Source: an uncultured Prevotella sp. (GTDB lineage Bacteria > Bacteroidota > Bacteroidia > Bacteroidales > Bacteroidaceae). Taken from it: DNA of 64,000 nucleotides. The position numbers were made by a program, and so were the translations under genes. Below are positions 1 to 9,198 of this stretch, one piece after another (position 1 is the first letter of the stretch; each line of letters opens with the position of its first letter). Where the stretch lies: assembly GCA_900314995.1 (NCBI GenBank), contig OMXK01000020.1, forward strand, positions 1 through 64,000. The letters are read 5' to 3'. The notes below the pieces were generated by a model that did not search any database, had not been told where the DNA came from, and saw nothing but the letters and a program-made list of their open reading frames with translations.

Positions 1-124
<124 letters not shown>

Positions 125-148
125 CTATTTGTTAATTATTACTTGTTT

Positions 149-1339
149 CTAATATAGGAAGCCTAGTAACCATAGGGGAATCTGGTTGCCTTTCCCGATT
201 TCGGTGTTATACCGTGCATAGATGACATCGGGCTGTAGACGCTGTTTGCCTTGTGACTTTGCATCAACAATACGGAACTTCAGCTTCTCATCGACGAGGA
301 AGTTGCAGTCGCGCAAACCAGTATTTACCTTGTGGTCTTTCCACAGCGAATTAACGAAGAAAGTCTCCATCGCCTCCTGCTTATCCACCTGAATCGGATA
401 GATGGCATACATAAGGTTTGAATTGTGGAGCATAATCTTGGCGGGCTTCTTGGGGAATTCCTGCCCTGCAGGGTAGATGAGATTCAACAGGCGTGCATCA
501 GTAAGATACTTGATGTAGTTCATCACCGTAGCACGGCTGGTCTCGATATCTTGTGCCAGTTTGCTCACGTTAGGTGCCTTGCCAGGCCCCTCTTCGGCAA
601 TCTGGTAGAAAAGTTTCTTGATCTTCGTGAGATATTTCAGTTCAATCTGCTTGATGAGTAGGATATCCACTTCGGTCATCATGTTCATTGTCTTCAGCAG
701 GTTCTCGCTGTAGTTGCGGTGTTCCTGGAAAAAAGGATAGAAACCGTGGTGGATATAATCCTGGAAGTAACGGTTAGGCGAAACCTTCGGCAGAATCTGC
801 TTGATGATATGTTCGTGGTCCTTCAGTATCTCTTCGAGGCCATATGGACGGAACGTATTGCCGGTAAGCAGATTGATGAACTCGCGGAAGGAGAAGCCGC
901 GCAGATTGTAGGACTTTACAATGCCATTGAGCTCAGGATTCTCGTCCTTCAGACGCATCACGCTGGAACCGGTAAAGACGATCTTCAGGTTAGGGTAGAG
1001 GTCATAGCACTTGCGCAACTCACTGCTCCAGTTAGGGTGTTTGAACACCTGGTCGATCAGCAGCACACGCCCGCCGTGTTTGTAGAAACTGCCTGCAAAT
1101 TCGGCGATTCCCTGACCCTGAAAAAAGAAATTGTTCATATTGATATACAGGCACTGTTTGTCGAGTACATCAAAATGCTCTTTGGCATATTGCAGCAGGA
1201 AAGTGGTCTTACCGATACCTCGCGTACCTTTTATACCTATCATACGGTCGCTCCAGTCGATCTCATCCATCAGGGTGCGTCGTACTGGTGCATTGGTATG
1301 CTCGACAAGGTATCTGTGAGTCCTGAAAAAAGCTTCCAT
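149..1339 (-). CDS. AAA-family ATPase (AAA_14 / DUF4143-like)
   Basis: A 396-residue cytoplasmic ATPase. A Walker A motif GTRGIGKTT is at residues 38-46. The Walker B segment VLLIDQ (92-97) has Gln where Glu is usual. It is followed by a sensor-like IVFTGSS, then a winged-helix-like region around residues 260-300 and a nuclease-like C-terminal region (DAKSQGKQRLQPDVIY). This is the layout of the large Bacteroidales AAA_14/DUF4143 family, whose function is mostly unknown. A TAACTTTG promoter box lies 28 bases upstream of the ATG. The atypical Walker B could weaken hydrolysis. It is probably monocistronic. Confidence 0.75.
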   Translation of the reverse strand: MEAFFRTHRYLVEHTNAPVRRTLMDEIDWSDRMIGIKGTRGIGKTTFLLQYAKEHFDVLDKQCLYINMNNFFFQGQGIAEFAGSFYKHGGRVLLIDQVFKHPNWSSELRKCYDLYPNLKIVFTGSSVMRLKDENPELNGIVKSYNLRGFSFREFINLLTGNTFRPYGLEEILKDHEHIIKQILPKVSPNRYFQDYIHHGFYPFFQEHRNYSENLLKTMNMMTEVDILLIKQIELKYLTKIKKLFYQIAEEGPGKAPNVSKLAQDIETSRATVMNYIKYLTDARLLNLIYPAGQEFPKKPAKIMLHNSNLMYAIYPIQVDKQEAMETFFVNSLWKDHKVNTGLRDCNFLVDEKLKFRIVDAKSQGKQRLQPDVIYARYNTEIGKGNQIPLWLLGFLY

Positions 1340-1366
1340 TCCTGTTGATTTGTTTTAAAACAGCTG

Positions 1367-1374
1367 CAAAGTTA
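1367..1374 (-). promoter_or_regulatory. Bacteroidetes -7 box (TAACTTTG) for the AAA ATPase
   Basis: On the minus strand the sequence reads TAACTTTG, matching the TAnnTTTG -7 element of Bacteroidetes sigma-70 promoters. It sits 27 bases before the ATG at 1339. Confidence 0.6.
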
Positions 1375-1452
1375 CTAAATAATCTGCAAATTGCAAACTC
1401 TAAATAGCAAAATCTTTATAAAAAGGGTCTTTTTTTCTCTTTTTTTGCAATA

Positions 1453-3954
1453 TCAGAACTTGTAAGCTACGTCGAATATAAACCAACATCCTTTCTGAGG
1501 TACCAAACTCGTGTTCATACCGCTACGGTAATAACGCGTATTAAAGAGGTTGCGCACATTGAATCCAAAGGACAGTCTGTCTAGCTGATACTCGGCACCG
1601 ATGTTGACAATAGCCCGAGCAGGCATTTCTTTGCTAAAGACTAAATATTCTCCTAATGCTGCCATCAAATCTTCTACGTTTTTCTCTTCTTTCACATCCC
1701 CAAGATTACTCGGATCTGTAGGTGCTTTGTCAGAGCTGGTTAACGTAAGTAGTTTTCTGAAATCAAGGTTATAGGATGTCTGCTTGCTTTCAAACAGGAT
1801 GTGGGAGTGAAGGTTGAGGTTTGGAATAGGTTTCCAGCTGAGTACCAAATTAGATGCTATGGCGGGTGTGTTGTTGTTGCTGTCAATTTGCCTGATGGTA
1901 ACATTGGCACTAATCGTGTGTATCCATGTAAGGTTCAAATCGGCGGTAAAGTTCTTTTGGCGATAATTGCCCATAAACTCTATACCTACGGTCTTGTTTA
2001 TTCCTTCATTATAGTGTTCCACTGTGTGCGTCTGAATAAGATTATCTGCTTTGTTATAGAATCCGTTGATTTCAAAATTCAATCCTTTTGCCCACTGAAG
2101 GGAGGAAAAGGTGAGTTGTATGGAATGAACGAACTCTGGTGAAAGTTGAATACCCGAAAGATCATCCTTTATTAAACTGGAATTGACGAGTAAAGGTAAC
2201 AGTTGGTCGATCTTCCGATACATATACGGTGCATCAACGAAAGACTTTGAATAACTGAGTTTAAGATTCCATTTTGGCTGGAGGAGGATGAGTGCAGCAC
2301 GTGGCGAAAATTCATCCAGTTTTACGCCGTCGGCACGTCTCTTATGGTCATAGCGAAGGCCGGCATTAAGGATGAACGAGTGCCATTTGTGCTTCAGCTG
2401 TATGAATCCATTATAGCTGTTTTCTTGACCCTTACCTTCTTCTGAAATCATAGGTAATTCCTGCCTTAATTGCATAAAGTCGTATCCTAGCGTGTAGCGT
2501 ATGTCATCAAGTTGGAAATACGAATATTCTGCACCGAAGGTCAGTGTGCCTTTGTGGTTATGGGTATTGATATAATTGTAGTCACCTTTCAGTTGTCCTC
2601 CTATGTTCTGCTCAGTTCCGCTGATGAACCTGAAAAGTCCGGGATTATTAAACGGATTAAGAGAAAGATTATCGAAAGTATTTATTGAGAGAATCGCTCC
2701 CAATTGTGGTAATGGATCGTCGGAGACAACTTGGTAGTGTATAAGATCGCTGTTATCGTAGGTGACGGTACCTTTCAGGTCGACATTTCCCAGCTTCCTG
2801 CCGTAACTCAGGTCAACGTGATGTGACTTTGATGCGAAACTAGGTGAATAGCCGTTAATCTTCCTATATCTGTCGTGGTTGTATGAATTGGCTATTGTAC
2901 TCATGCTAAATGGTGCGATAGCCTCAGAGAAATGGGTGTCATAGAGTAACTGCAGATCTTTGTATTTCAACTGAACACCGAAATCGAACGATGGTTTGTT
3001 GCCTATTCGTCCAATGGTTATCGTATCATAAGGCACATGAAAGTTGTCATCTTTTAGATAATCGGGCGGATCCATCATCTGTCCTTTGTTACCGTAAAGG
3101 TTTCCCCATACAAGGACATCCAGGTCGAAATAGCGTTTTCCGAAGATAAAATCACCACGTAACTGTCCGTAGTTTCCGATACCACCTTTAATCTTAACAC
3201 CGTCGACATCTGCTCCCTGTTTCGTGATTAGGTTGACGACAGCTGTCAACGCAACACCACCATAGAGTGACGAAGCAGGACCTCGCAGCACTTCAATCTG
3301 TTTGATTTTCTCCAAGCTGAGGCTAAAATCTGGCGATGCGATATTGGTGCAGTAACTGTTCAATCGATGGCCATTGAGCATGATGAGTATTTTCTCCTGT
3401 CCGGTGCTGTAGATACCACGCATGGCGATGTTGATGTCATTGTTGCAGTCAATGATATTCATGCCTGGGACGTATGCGGCGAGGACTTCCTGAAGATTCT
3501 GCCCTCCGCAGTTACGTATCATCTCCTCTGTGATCAGCGTGGCGGGCACAGGTACCTCGGCAAGTGACTCTGCCTGGCTCGAAGCTGTGGTAATGGTGTT
3601 GACAAGTCCCTGCTTAATCTCATTGATCATATCGATGAAACGTGGAGGATAATCCACAGTAGGGCTGTAATAAGGGTTTTCTCTTAGCACATTAGCTGCA
3701 TACTTCTTGGCCTCTTCGGGTTGCTCGAGTGCTAGAAAGCAGAGTGCCAGCAGACGATAGCCGCGAATCCTTTGAGCACTGCTCATATTCCGGACATGGC
3801 CAACGAGCATCTTTTGGGCTTCCTCAACCTTGCCAATCTGGTAGGCTTCTTCTGCCTCGTTGAGTAGTTGGCGCGATTCATCATCCTGTGCATGGAGGGG
3901 ACATACATGCAGGGCACACAGCAGTAAAATGGTGTATAGTCTTCTGATGCTCAT
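1453..3954 (-). CDS. TonB-dependent receptor with N-terminal TPR-like domain
   Basis: An 833-residue outer-membrane receptor. It has a signal peptide (MSIRRLYTILLLCALHVCPL), a helical tetratricopeptide-like stretch at about 24-110, a plug domain at about 130-250 (VPVPATLITEEMIRNCGGQN, VLRGPASSLYGG) and a long beta-barrel ending in an aromatic Phe (FIFDVAYKF). No SusD partner is adjacent. Its ATG overlaps the stop of the upstream histidine kinase by four bases (ATGA), so it is the last gene of the signalling operon that starts at 10362. The substrate cannot be told from sequence. The genetic link to kinases and a REC-phosphatase suggests a regulated or signal-linked receptor (inference). Confidence 0.9.
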   Translation of the reverse strand: MSIRRLYTILLLCALHVCPLHAQDDESRQLLNEAEEAYQIGKVEEAQKMLVGHVRNMSSAQRIRGYRLLALCFLALEQPEEAKKYAANVLRENPYYSPTVDYPPRFIDMINEIKQGLVNTITTASSQAESLAEVPVPATLITEEMIRNCGGQNLQEVLAAYVPGMNIIDCNNDINIAMRGIYSTGQEKILIMLNGHRLNSYCTNIASPDFSLSLEKIKQIEVLRGPASSLYGGVALTAVVNLITKQGADVDGVKIKGGIGNYGQLRGDFIFGKRYFDLDVLVWGNLYGNKGQMMDPPDYLKDDNFHVPYDTITIGRIGNKPSFDFGVQLKYKDLQLLYDTHFSEAIAPFSMSTIANSYNHDRYRKINGYSPSFASKSHHVDLSYGRKLGNVDLKGTVTYDNSDLIHYQVVSDDPLPQLGAILSINTFDNLSLNPFNNPGLFRFISGTEQNIGGQLKGDYNYINTHNHKGTLTFGAEYSYFQLDDIRYTLGYDFMQLRQELPMISEEGKGQENSYNGFIQLKHKWHSFILNAGLRYDHKRRADGVKLDEFSPRAALILLQPKWNLKLSYSKSFVDAPYMYRKIDQLLPLLVNSSLIKDDLSGIQLSPEFVHSIQLTFSSLQWAKGLNFEINGFYNKADNLIQTHTVEHYNEGINKTVGIEFMGNYRQKNFTADLNLTWIHTISANVTIRQIDSNNNTPAIASNLVLSWKPIPNLNLHSHILFESKQTSYNLDFRKLLTLTSSDKAPTDPSNLGDVKEEKNVEDLMAALGEYLVFSKEMPARAIVNIGAEYQLDRLSFGFNVRNLFNTRYYRSGMNTSLVPQKGCWFIFDVAYKF

Positions 3955-4772
3955 TTCTTGACGGGTAAAATAAATACGAACTTCGAGCCTTCGCCTTCGA
4001 CTGACTCAAACGTGATCTTGCCTTGATGCTTGTTCTCGATAATATCACGGGTAATACCCATTCCGAGACCCGTACCTTGTCCTGCTGGCTTGGTGGTGAA
4101 GAAATTCTCGTAAAGGCGCTGTTTTACCTCATCGGTCATTCCTTCGCCATTATCGGCTATAGTGATGTACACCTCCGCATCGTTGAAACCGACGCTCACT
4201 GAGACTTCTGGATTATAGCCTTCGGGAGAGGACTGTGACTTCTTCCAGACAGCATAGAACGCATTGTTGGTCACATTGATGACTGCCCGGCTTAAGTCTT
4301 GAGGAATAACCTTCATTTCAGGAATGCCGGCATCGTAATGTTCGTGGACCGTGATGTGGAAGTCTTTGTGGTTAGCACGCATAGCGTGGAACGACAACCA
4401 GAAGAACTCCTTGACAATCTTACTGATATCAGTTGGGATATATTCGTCCTGCTTGCCACGCGAGACAAGCAAGATGCCCCTGACGATGTCGATGGCGCGT
4501 TCACCGTGCTCGGTGATTTTACACATATTTTCTTTCAGGTCGGCAACGATGTCATCGATTTCATCACGATCATCGTCGGACAGTTTATCCTTGTAATCAT
4601 CTATAATGTCAATGAGATCTTCCAGCAGTTTGTCGGAGATCTTGCTGAAATTGATTACAAAATTCAAGGGGTTCTGAATTTCATGGGCAATACCTGCACT
4701 CAGTACTCCCAGCGATGCCAGCTTCTCTTGTTTCTTCAGCTGATCCTTGAGTTGTTCGATTTGCTGTTGCAT
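3951..4772 (-). CDS. Soluble sensor histidine kinase
   Basis: A 273-residue kinase with no membrane segment. Residues 1-18 form a coiled coil. The H-box is SAGIAHEIQNPLNF with His30 as phosphoacceptor. The ATPase domain carries an N-box (VINVTNNAFYAV), the G1 box DNGEGM, an F-box (ENFFTTK) and the G2 box GTGLGMG. There is no separate input domain, so its input probably comes from partner proteins of the same operon. The gene starts four bases after the propeller kinase ends and overlaps the following TonB receptor gene. It shares the DHp/ATPase layout of that propeller kinase but keeps the His that the propeller kinase lacks. Confidence 0.88.
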   Translation of the reverse strand: MQQQIEQLKDQLKKQEKLASLGVLSAGIAHEIQNPLNFVINFSKISDKLLEDLIDIIDDYKDKLSDDDRDEIDDIVADLKENMCKITEHGERAIDIVRGILLVSRGKQDEYIPTDISKIVKEFFWLSFHAMRANHKDFHITVHEHYDAGIPEMKVIPQDLSRAVINVTNNAFYAVWKKSQSSPEGYNPEVSVSVGFNDAEVYITIADNGEGMTDEVKQRLYENFFTTKPAGQGTGLGMGITRDIIENKHQGKITFESVEGEGSKFVFILPVKK

Positions 4773-4776
4773 ACCC

Positions 4777-7611
4777 TTATTCTTTTATAGTGTGTAAAAT
4801 AATGGCGAACTCTGAATATTCGTTCTTTTTGGAACTGACAGTAATTTCTCCACCATAGTTCTGAATGATATCATGACTGAGATAGAGACCAATACCTGAT
4901 GCCTCACCGGTGGTCTTTGTGGTGAAGAACGGGTCGAATATCTTATCGATAATGGTCTCTTCGATACCGATGCCCGTATCGTGTATGACAATGCGAAGCT
5001 GTCCGCCGGCTACAGTTGCTCTCATGGATACTTCCGGCTCGAAAGTATCCTTCTGGGCTTTTTTGCAAACGGCATAGAAACTATTTCCCAACAGACTCAT
5101 GAAGACTTTGCTGAGAAGATCCGGATTAGCCATGATGTAGACGGGCTGGTCGGCATACTCGAAAATGGTCTTTATATGATACGTGCTGATTTCCTTTGCA
5201 TAATAGGTGTTCACCATCTCTTCATTTTGTTTGAAGATCTGTGTGACGTCGACCTTCACGATACCTCCTGTACGGTCTTTCAGCATCTCTTCCATCGCCT
5301 TCAGCGTGCGGGAGGTGTTTTGTCCGTGTTCACCTACTTTCCGCAGATTGCCGGCCAGCATGCTAAGTACATCCTTGGTATCCTCATAGTTCTCAGGATC
5401 CATGTGGTCTTTCTCGTCCTCGATATTATCTTCAATGTCTTTTACAAGTCCTTCCGAAAGTTTCGAGAAGTTGTTGATGTAGTTCAGCGGATTGAGAATA
5501 CGGTCGATAAGTCCCTGCGTCAGTTTACCGACAGTTGCCATCTTCTCCTGCTTGATCAGTTTCTTCTGGGCACTCTTCACCTCAGCAGTACGTTCTTCGA
5601 CAATCTTCTCCAACAGGTCTTTCTCTTTCTTCAAACGGCGTAGACGCATCTGAGCTATAAAGTAGATGATGGCACCAATAAATACGATATACAAGATGTT
5701 CATATACCATCGCATGAAGAAAGGATACTGGATGCGGAAATAGATAGTTGTGATTTCACTCTCGCGTCCGAAAGCATCTCGTGCCTGAACACTAAAAGCA
5801 TACGATCCATAGGACAATTTTGTGAACTCGACGTCATTATCGTCGATCCAGGGGCTCCAAGAACCATTGTTCAGTTTGTAACGGTAGACGGTTTCACCAA
5901 TGAGAGCCTCATAGTCGAGCGAGTAGGTGATGCGCAGGTTACGGTCGTTGCTGTTGATATCCGGCAGTCTCTCAGGCATATCGCCATAACCTCCCCATAA
6001 GACGCTGTCGTTGTCGAGCGTAATACTACGAATGATCAGACGAGGAGTCGTATTCAGCGTGGGGTCTTTTATGTCAGTCCTGATGACAGTCAATCCATTA
6101 TCGCCTCCAATCCACATCTCGTTGCCTCTTAGAAAGACAGAGCGAATGGATACTTTGGCCAAGGGGTAGAGCAACTCGTCATAATCCGTCAGCCGTTTAC
6201 CGTTTTTCCATCTATAAAGGCCTTTTCCTTCAGCATTCGTCAGCCATGTAACTCCAAAAGCGTCGGTATATGAAAACAATGGATATGGGAACGGTTTGTC
6301 TTTTTCAGCATTCACTACAAATACATTGTCTTTTGTCTGTACAAGTGTAGTGACTATTTCGTCTTTCTGGGTGTTCTTGTAAAGTTTAAAGGTATTGTCG
6401 TTGACGGTCTTATACCTGATTTCTCCATACATGTTTTGAAGCCAGAATGTTCCGTGCCCTCCTTTGATGATCTTCTTCACACGTTCCAGATCACACACTT
6501 TCGTACGATTGTAGGTATTTAAATCCGTCAGATATACAGCATCATTTTCTCCTGTATATAACTGGCCTCCATCGTCATACATACAAAATGTACCAGCGGT
6601 TGACAACTGCCTGGAATATCCATTCGGCGATATGATGTAAGTGCCATTGGATGTAGCGGCTGCCAGTCCTTTTGAAGTTTCCAAAAGTTGCCAGCAGGCA
6701 TGACTAATGTCTGATACGATCGAGAATGTCCGTCCTTCAAGGCTGAACAGTCCATTGCTGGTTCCCGCATAGATCTTCCCTTTATATTCAGTAATACTCA
6801 AGACATCGCCTCTGAGTCCTTCAAGGGTAGAGAATTGTGAATAGGCAGAAGGAATGGCCACAGCAAAGATTCCGTTTTCAGAGGCGCCCCATAGGGTGCC
6901 ATGACCATCGTAAGAAACCCAAGATACATTGTTTGTCAGCAGCCCGTTTTTCTCTGTGATGGTGTACAGCTCCTTTCCATGCTGATTAATGACGGTTAAG
7001 CCATGTCCTTTCTTTACCAATACAGACAGACTGTCATTCAAAGGCTCCTCCTGTGTGATTTCATGCAAAATGGCGACCTTGCCAAGATCGTCGAGCGAGT
7101 CAGTATCAATGATGTCCATTAAACCTATCGGAACGAAATCTTTACTGATATCCTTGCTGAGATAGACCTGATTGTTTTTTACCTGAAATATCTTTCCGTT
7201 GTTAACGACAAAATGCAAGAGGCCGTCTTTCTCCCAGATTTCTACGACTTCACCGCGAAACAGATTGGAACGGCCTACTCTCTGGAGATATAAACTTCCC
7301 TTTTCGTCTGCCTTGATCTTACCGAAGAAATTGTAGCCACCAGCCCAAATGGTATCATTATCATCGTTGTAGACAACTGTGATTCTTGCGTTTTCAGTCG
7401 TGTGGAGCACGTCCCATTCGGAATTGTTATAAAAGAGTAAACCTTCGAAATTGGCAGAGACCACCATGCCGTTTGTCCCCGACTTGATGTCGAAATTGAT
7501 GTCGTTGGCATTATAGTCATCCCCTGAGTAGCACTTAATAAAAGGAACACCTTGGGCTGCAACGATGCAGACTTGGATACATGCGATGAGGGAAACTAAC
7601 AATCTCTTCAT
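4777..7611 (-). CDS. Membrane beta-propeller sensor kinase-like protein lacking the phosphoacceptor His
   Basis: A 944-residue protein. Order of parts: signal peptide (1-19), two-component-type beta-propeller repeats (about 40-540, e.g. GILEGLRGDVLSIT-like blades), a Y_Y_Y domain (about 545-640), one transmembrane helix (about 645-665, MNILYIVFIGAIIYFIAQ), a coiled coil, then DHp and HATPase domains. The H-box reads GLIDRILNPLNY, so Asp703 stands where His is expected and Arg follows instead of Glu. The ATPase N-box (SLLGNSFYAV), DTGIGI and GEASGIGL boxes look intact. It is the classic hybrid-sensor architecture of Bacteroidetes without a C-terminal receiver or HTH. It overlaps the upstream gene by ATGA. 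Confidence 0.88.
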   Translation of the reverse strand: MKRLLVSLIACIQVCIVAAQGVPFIKCYSGDDYNANDINFDIKSGTNGMVVSANFEGLLFYNNSEWDVLHTTENARITVVYNDDNDTIWAGGYNFFGKIKADEKGSLYLQRVGRSNLFRGEVVEIWEKDGLLHFVVNNGKIFQVKNNQVYLSKDISKDFVPIGLMDIIDTDSLDDLGKVAILHEITQEEPLNDSLSVLVKKGHGLTVINQHGKELYTITEKNGLLTNNVSWVSYDGHGTLWGASENGIFAVAIPSAYSQFSTLEGLRGDVLSITEYKGKIYAGTSNGLFSLEGRTFSIVSDISHACWQLLETSKGLAAATSNGTYIISPNGYSRQLSTAGTFCMYDDGGQLYTGENDAVYLTDLNTYNRTKVCDLERVKKIIKGGHGTFWLQNMYGEIRYKTVNDNTFKLYKNTQKDEIVTTLVQTKDNVFVVNAEKDKPFPYPLFSYTDAFGVTWLTNAEGKGLYRWKNGKRLTDYDELLYPLAKVSIRSVFLRGNEMWIGGDNGLTVIRTDIKDPTLNTTPRLIIRSITLDNDSVLWGGYGDMPERLPDINSNDRNLRITYSLDYEALIGETVYRYKLNNGSWSPWIDDNDVEFTKLSYGSYAFSVQARDAFGRESEITTIYFRIQYPFFMRWYMNILYIVFIGAIIYFIAQMRLRRLKKEKDLLEKIVEERTAEVKSAQKKLIKQEKMATVGKLTQGLIDRILNPLNYINNFSKLSEGLVKDIEDNIEDEKDHMDPENYEDTKDVLSMLAGNLRKVGEHGQNTSRTLKAMEEMLKDRTGGIVKVDVTQIFKQNEEMVNTYYAKEISTYHIKTIFEYADQPVYIMANPDLLSKVFMSLLGNSFYAVCKKAQKDTFEPEVSMRATVAGGQLRIVIHDTGIGIEETIIDKIFDPFFTTKTTGEASGIGLYLSHDIIQNYGGEITVSSKKNEYSEFAIILHTIKE

Positions 7612-9182
7612 GGCTTGGCCTCCTTCTTTTTGAATAAGAATGATTCATAAGGCATGTCCTGCCCGATATAGTATTTCCACTCGCTTGGTGTGAAATCTCT
7701 TTTCAGCTTCTTCTTAATGATCTCGGCCATAGAGGGGATAGAGATCAACACTTTTATGATGTTTCCTTTAGCATCGCCAATCCAAATATTATTCCGGGAC
7801 TTGTCGTAGATGAAGTGGGTTATCCAGTTGTTACTTTTATATAGAGTAATAGGCTCCAACTTCTGACTATCGAGAACCCATAAGTTCAGCGTACCGTCAT
7901 AACTGGAAGAATAAAGTCTGTTGCTTCTGATCTTGAGTTTGGAGATACGCGACTGGTGACCCACAAGCCGGCGCACATTTTTGTCCTTGTCTACTACGAA
8001 AATAGTACCGTCGCTCATGCCGAATGCCTGGTAATGTGTAGAGTTGGAGACAGTATAAGCTGTCAGATTCCCGGGTACAGGAATCTTCCTTGTAATAATG
8101 TCGTCCATGCCCTTTACTTGATGCATTCTTCCTTTGTTGTCAAAGAGAACAGGGAGGAAGTCTGCTCTACCTGAACATGTGATGTGATAATCTAACTTTT
8201 TGGTAGAAAGCACTTTGTTCTTATCTGTATCAAAGAGGGCAATGGCGTTTTCTGCGATAATGAGCGTTTTGTCACGAAGTTGAGTGAGCTTTAAGGGATG
8301 TGTCATACCTGTCAACTCGATAATCTCTGTGCTGTGAGGCGCTTTAACTATCAGGTGGCCAGTACGACTAAGTGCATAGACGGTACCCTTTGGGCTATAA
8401 TAGACATCTCTGAAATCATAGGCGCTGTTCTTGTACAATACGGTCGTCTTCAGATTGTTATCATTCTGCACATGTTGTAATATCTCGCCATAGTTGCTGA
8501 CAGTTACTATTTTATTGGCATCATTAATGTCCAATCCCATGGCAGACCCTTCAAGCTTCGTCCATTGATTCTGATTCGTACTTGATATCGAGAGTGCCTG
8601 ATAAACAGAAGGATAGTACAAATCGCCGTTATATCTTCGGGTGAAGAGATAAGAAGCGTAACTCAGCAGATTCCCCAGATTCGTATTTCCTGCCTGAAAC
8701 TGTGTGATTGCCTGCAAACCGAGGGAACGACCCAGCGTCATGTAAGTAAGCGTATCGGTGACTCGTTTGGAATACTCGGCCTTGATGCGCTGGACTTCGG
8801 CAAGTTGTCGCTCATGTTCGGCCTGGTCGTATGCCTCGAGTGCATGCATTTCTGACTTCATGGCATTTTCCTGGGCAAGGATAGCGTTCTGACGTTCTGT
8901 TTCCGAACGTTCCCGTAACTCATTAGCCAACTTCGTCTGAAGGAGTGCTTCTTCACGTTGTTCGTCAGATATCTCTTTCTGCTGAACGGCAATCTCTTCC
9001 ATCTGCTTACTGACACTTCTTAATACGGCAGAGCGTTTTTCCTGTCGTTGAAGTGTTACCAGTTGTGATTTTAGACTTCTGTTTTGCTTCTCGGCAAGAA
9101 ACCAGCCAAGCATGCCTATGACAGTAGTGGTAAACAAAACCAAACTGATGATGGCAAAGACTAAGCGATCCTTCTTCTTCAC
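7608..9182 (-). CDS. Membrane-anchored coiled-coil WD40/beta-propeller protein
   Basis: A 524-residue protein. One N-terminal membrane helix (about 9-28, FAIISLVLFTTTVIGMLGWF) is followed by a long charged coiled coil (about 35-135) and WD40-type repeats (about 210-470, e.g. DGTLNLWVL and GHQSRISKLKIRSNRLYSSS). The C-terminal tail TPSEWKYYIG resembles the end of WD40 proteins linked to caspase-like or STAND proteins. It lies between the REC-SpoIIE gene (16-base gap) and the propeller kinase (ATGA overlap). A scaffold or sensor role in the same signalling complex is likely but inferred. Confidence 0.8.
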   Translation of the reverse strand: MKKKDRLVFAIISLVLFTTTVIGMLGWFLAEKQNRSLKSQLVTLQRQEKRSAVLRSVSKQMEEIAVQQKEISDEQREEALLQTKLANELRERSETERQNAILAQENAMKSEMHALEAYDQAEHERQLAEVQRIKAEYSKRVTDTLTYMTLGRSLGLQAITQFQAGNTNLGNLLSYASYLFTRRYNGDLYYPSVYQALSISSTNQNQWTKLEGSAMGLDINDANKIVTVSNYGEILQHVQNDNNLKTTVLYKNSAYDFRDVYYSPKGTVYALSRTGHLIVKAPHSTEIIELTGMTHPLKLTQLRDKTLIIAENAIALFDTDKNKVLSTKKLDYHITCSGRADFLPVLFDNKGRMHQVKGMDDIITRKIPVPGNLTAYTVSNSTHYQAFGMSDGTIFVVDKDKNVRRLVGHQSRISKLKIRSNRLYSSSYDGTLNLWVLDSQKLEPITLYKSNNWITHFIYDKSRNNIWIGDAKGNIIKVLISIPSMAEIIKKKLKRDFTPSEWKYYIGQDMPYESFLFKKKEAKP

Positions 9183-9198
9183 AAGCGTATCGAATTGG

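Noticed and set aside
149..1339. AAA ATPase as an anti-phage defence gene
   Set aside because: No partner effector or defence-island neighbours are visible; the family is common and uncharacterised.
3951..4772. Soluble kinase as a frameshifted piece of the propeller kinase gene
   Set aside because: It has its own complete H, N, G1 and G2 boxes and starts at an ATG four bases after the previous stop, so it is a separate gene.
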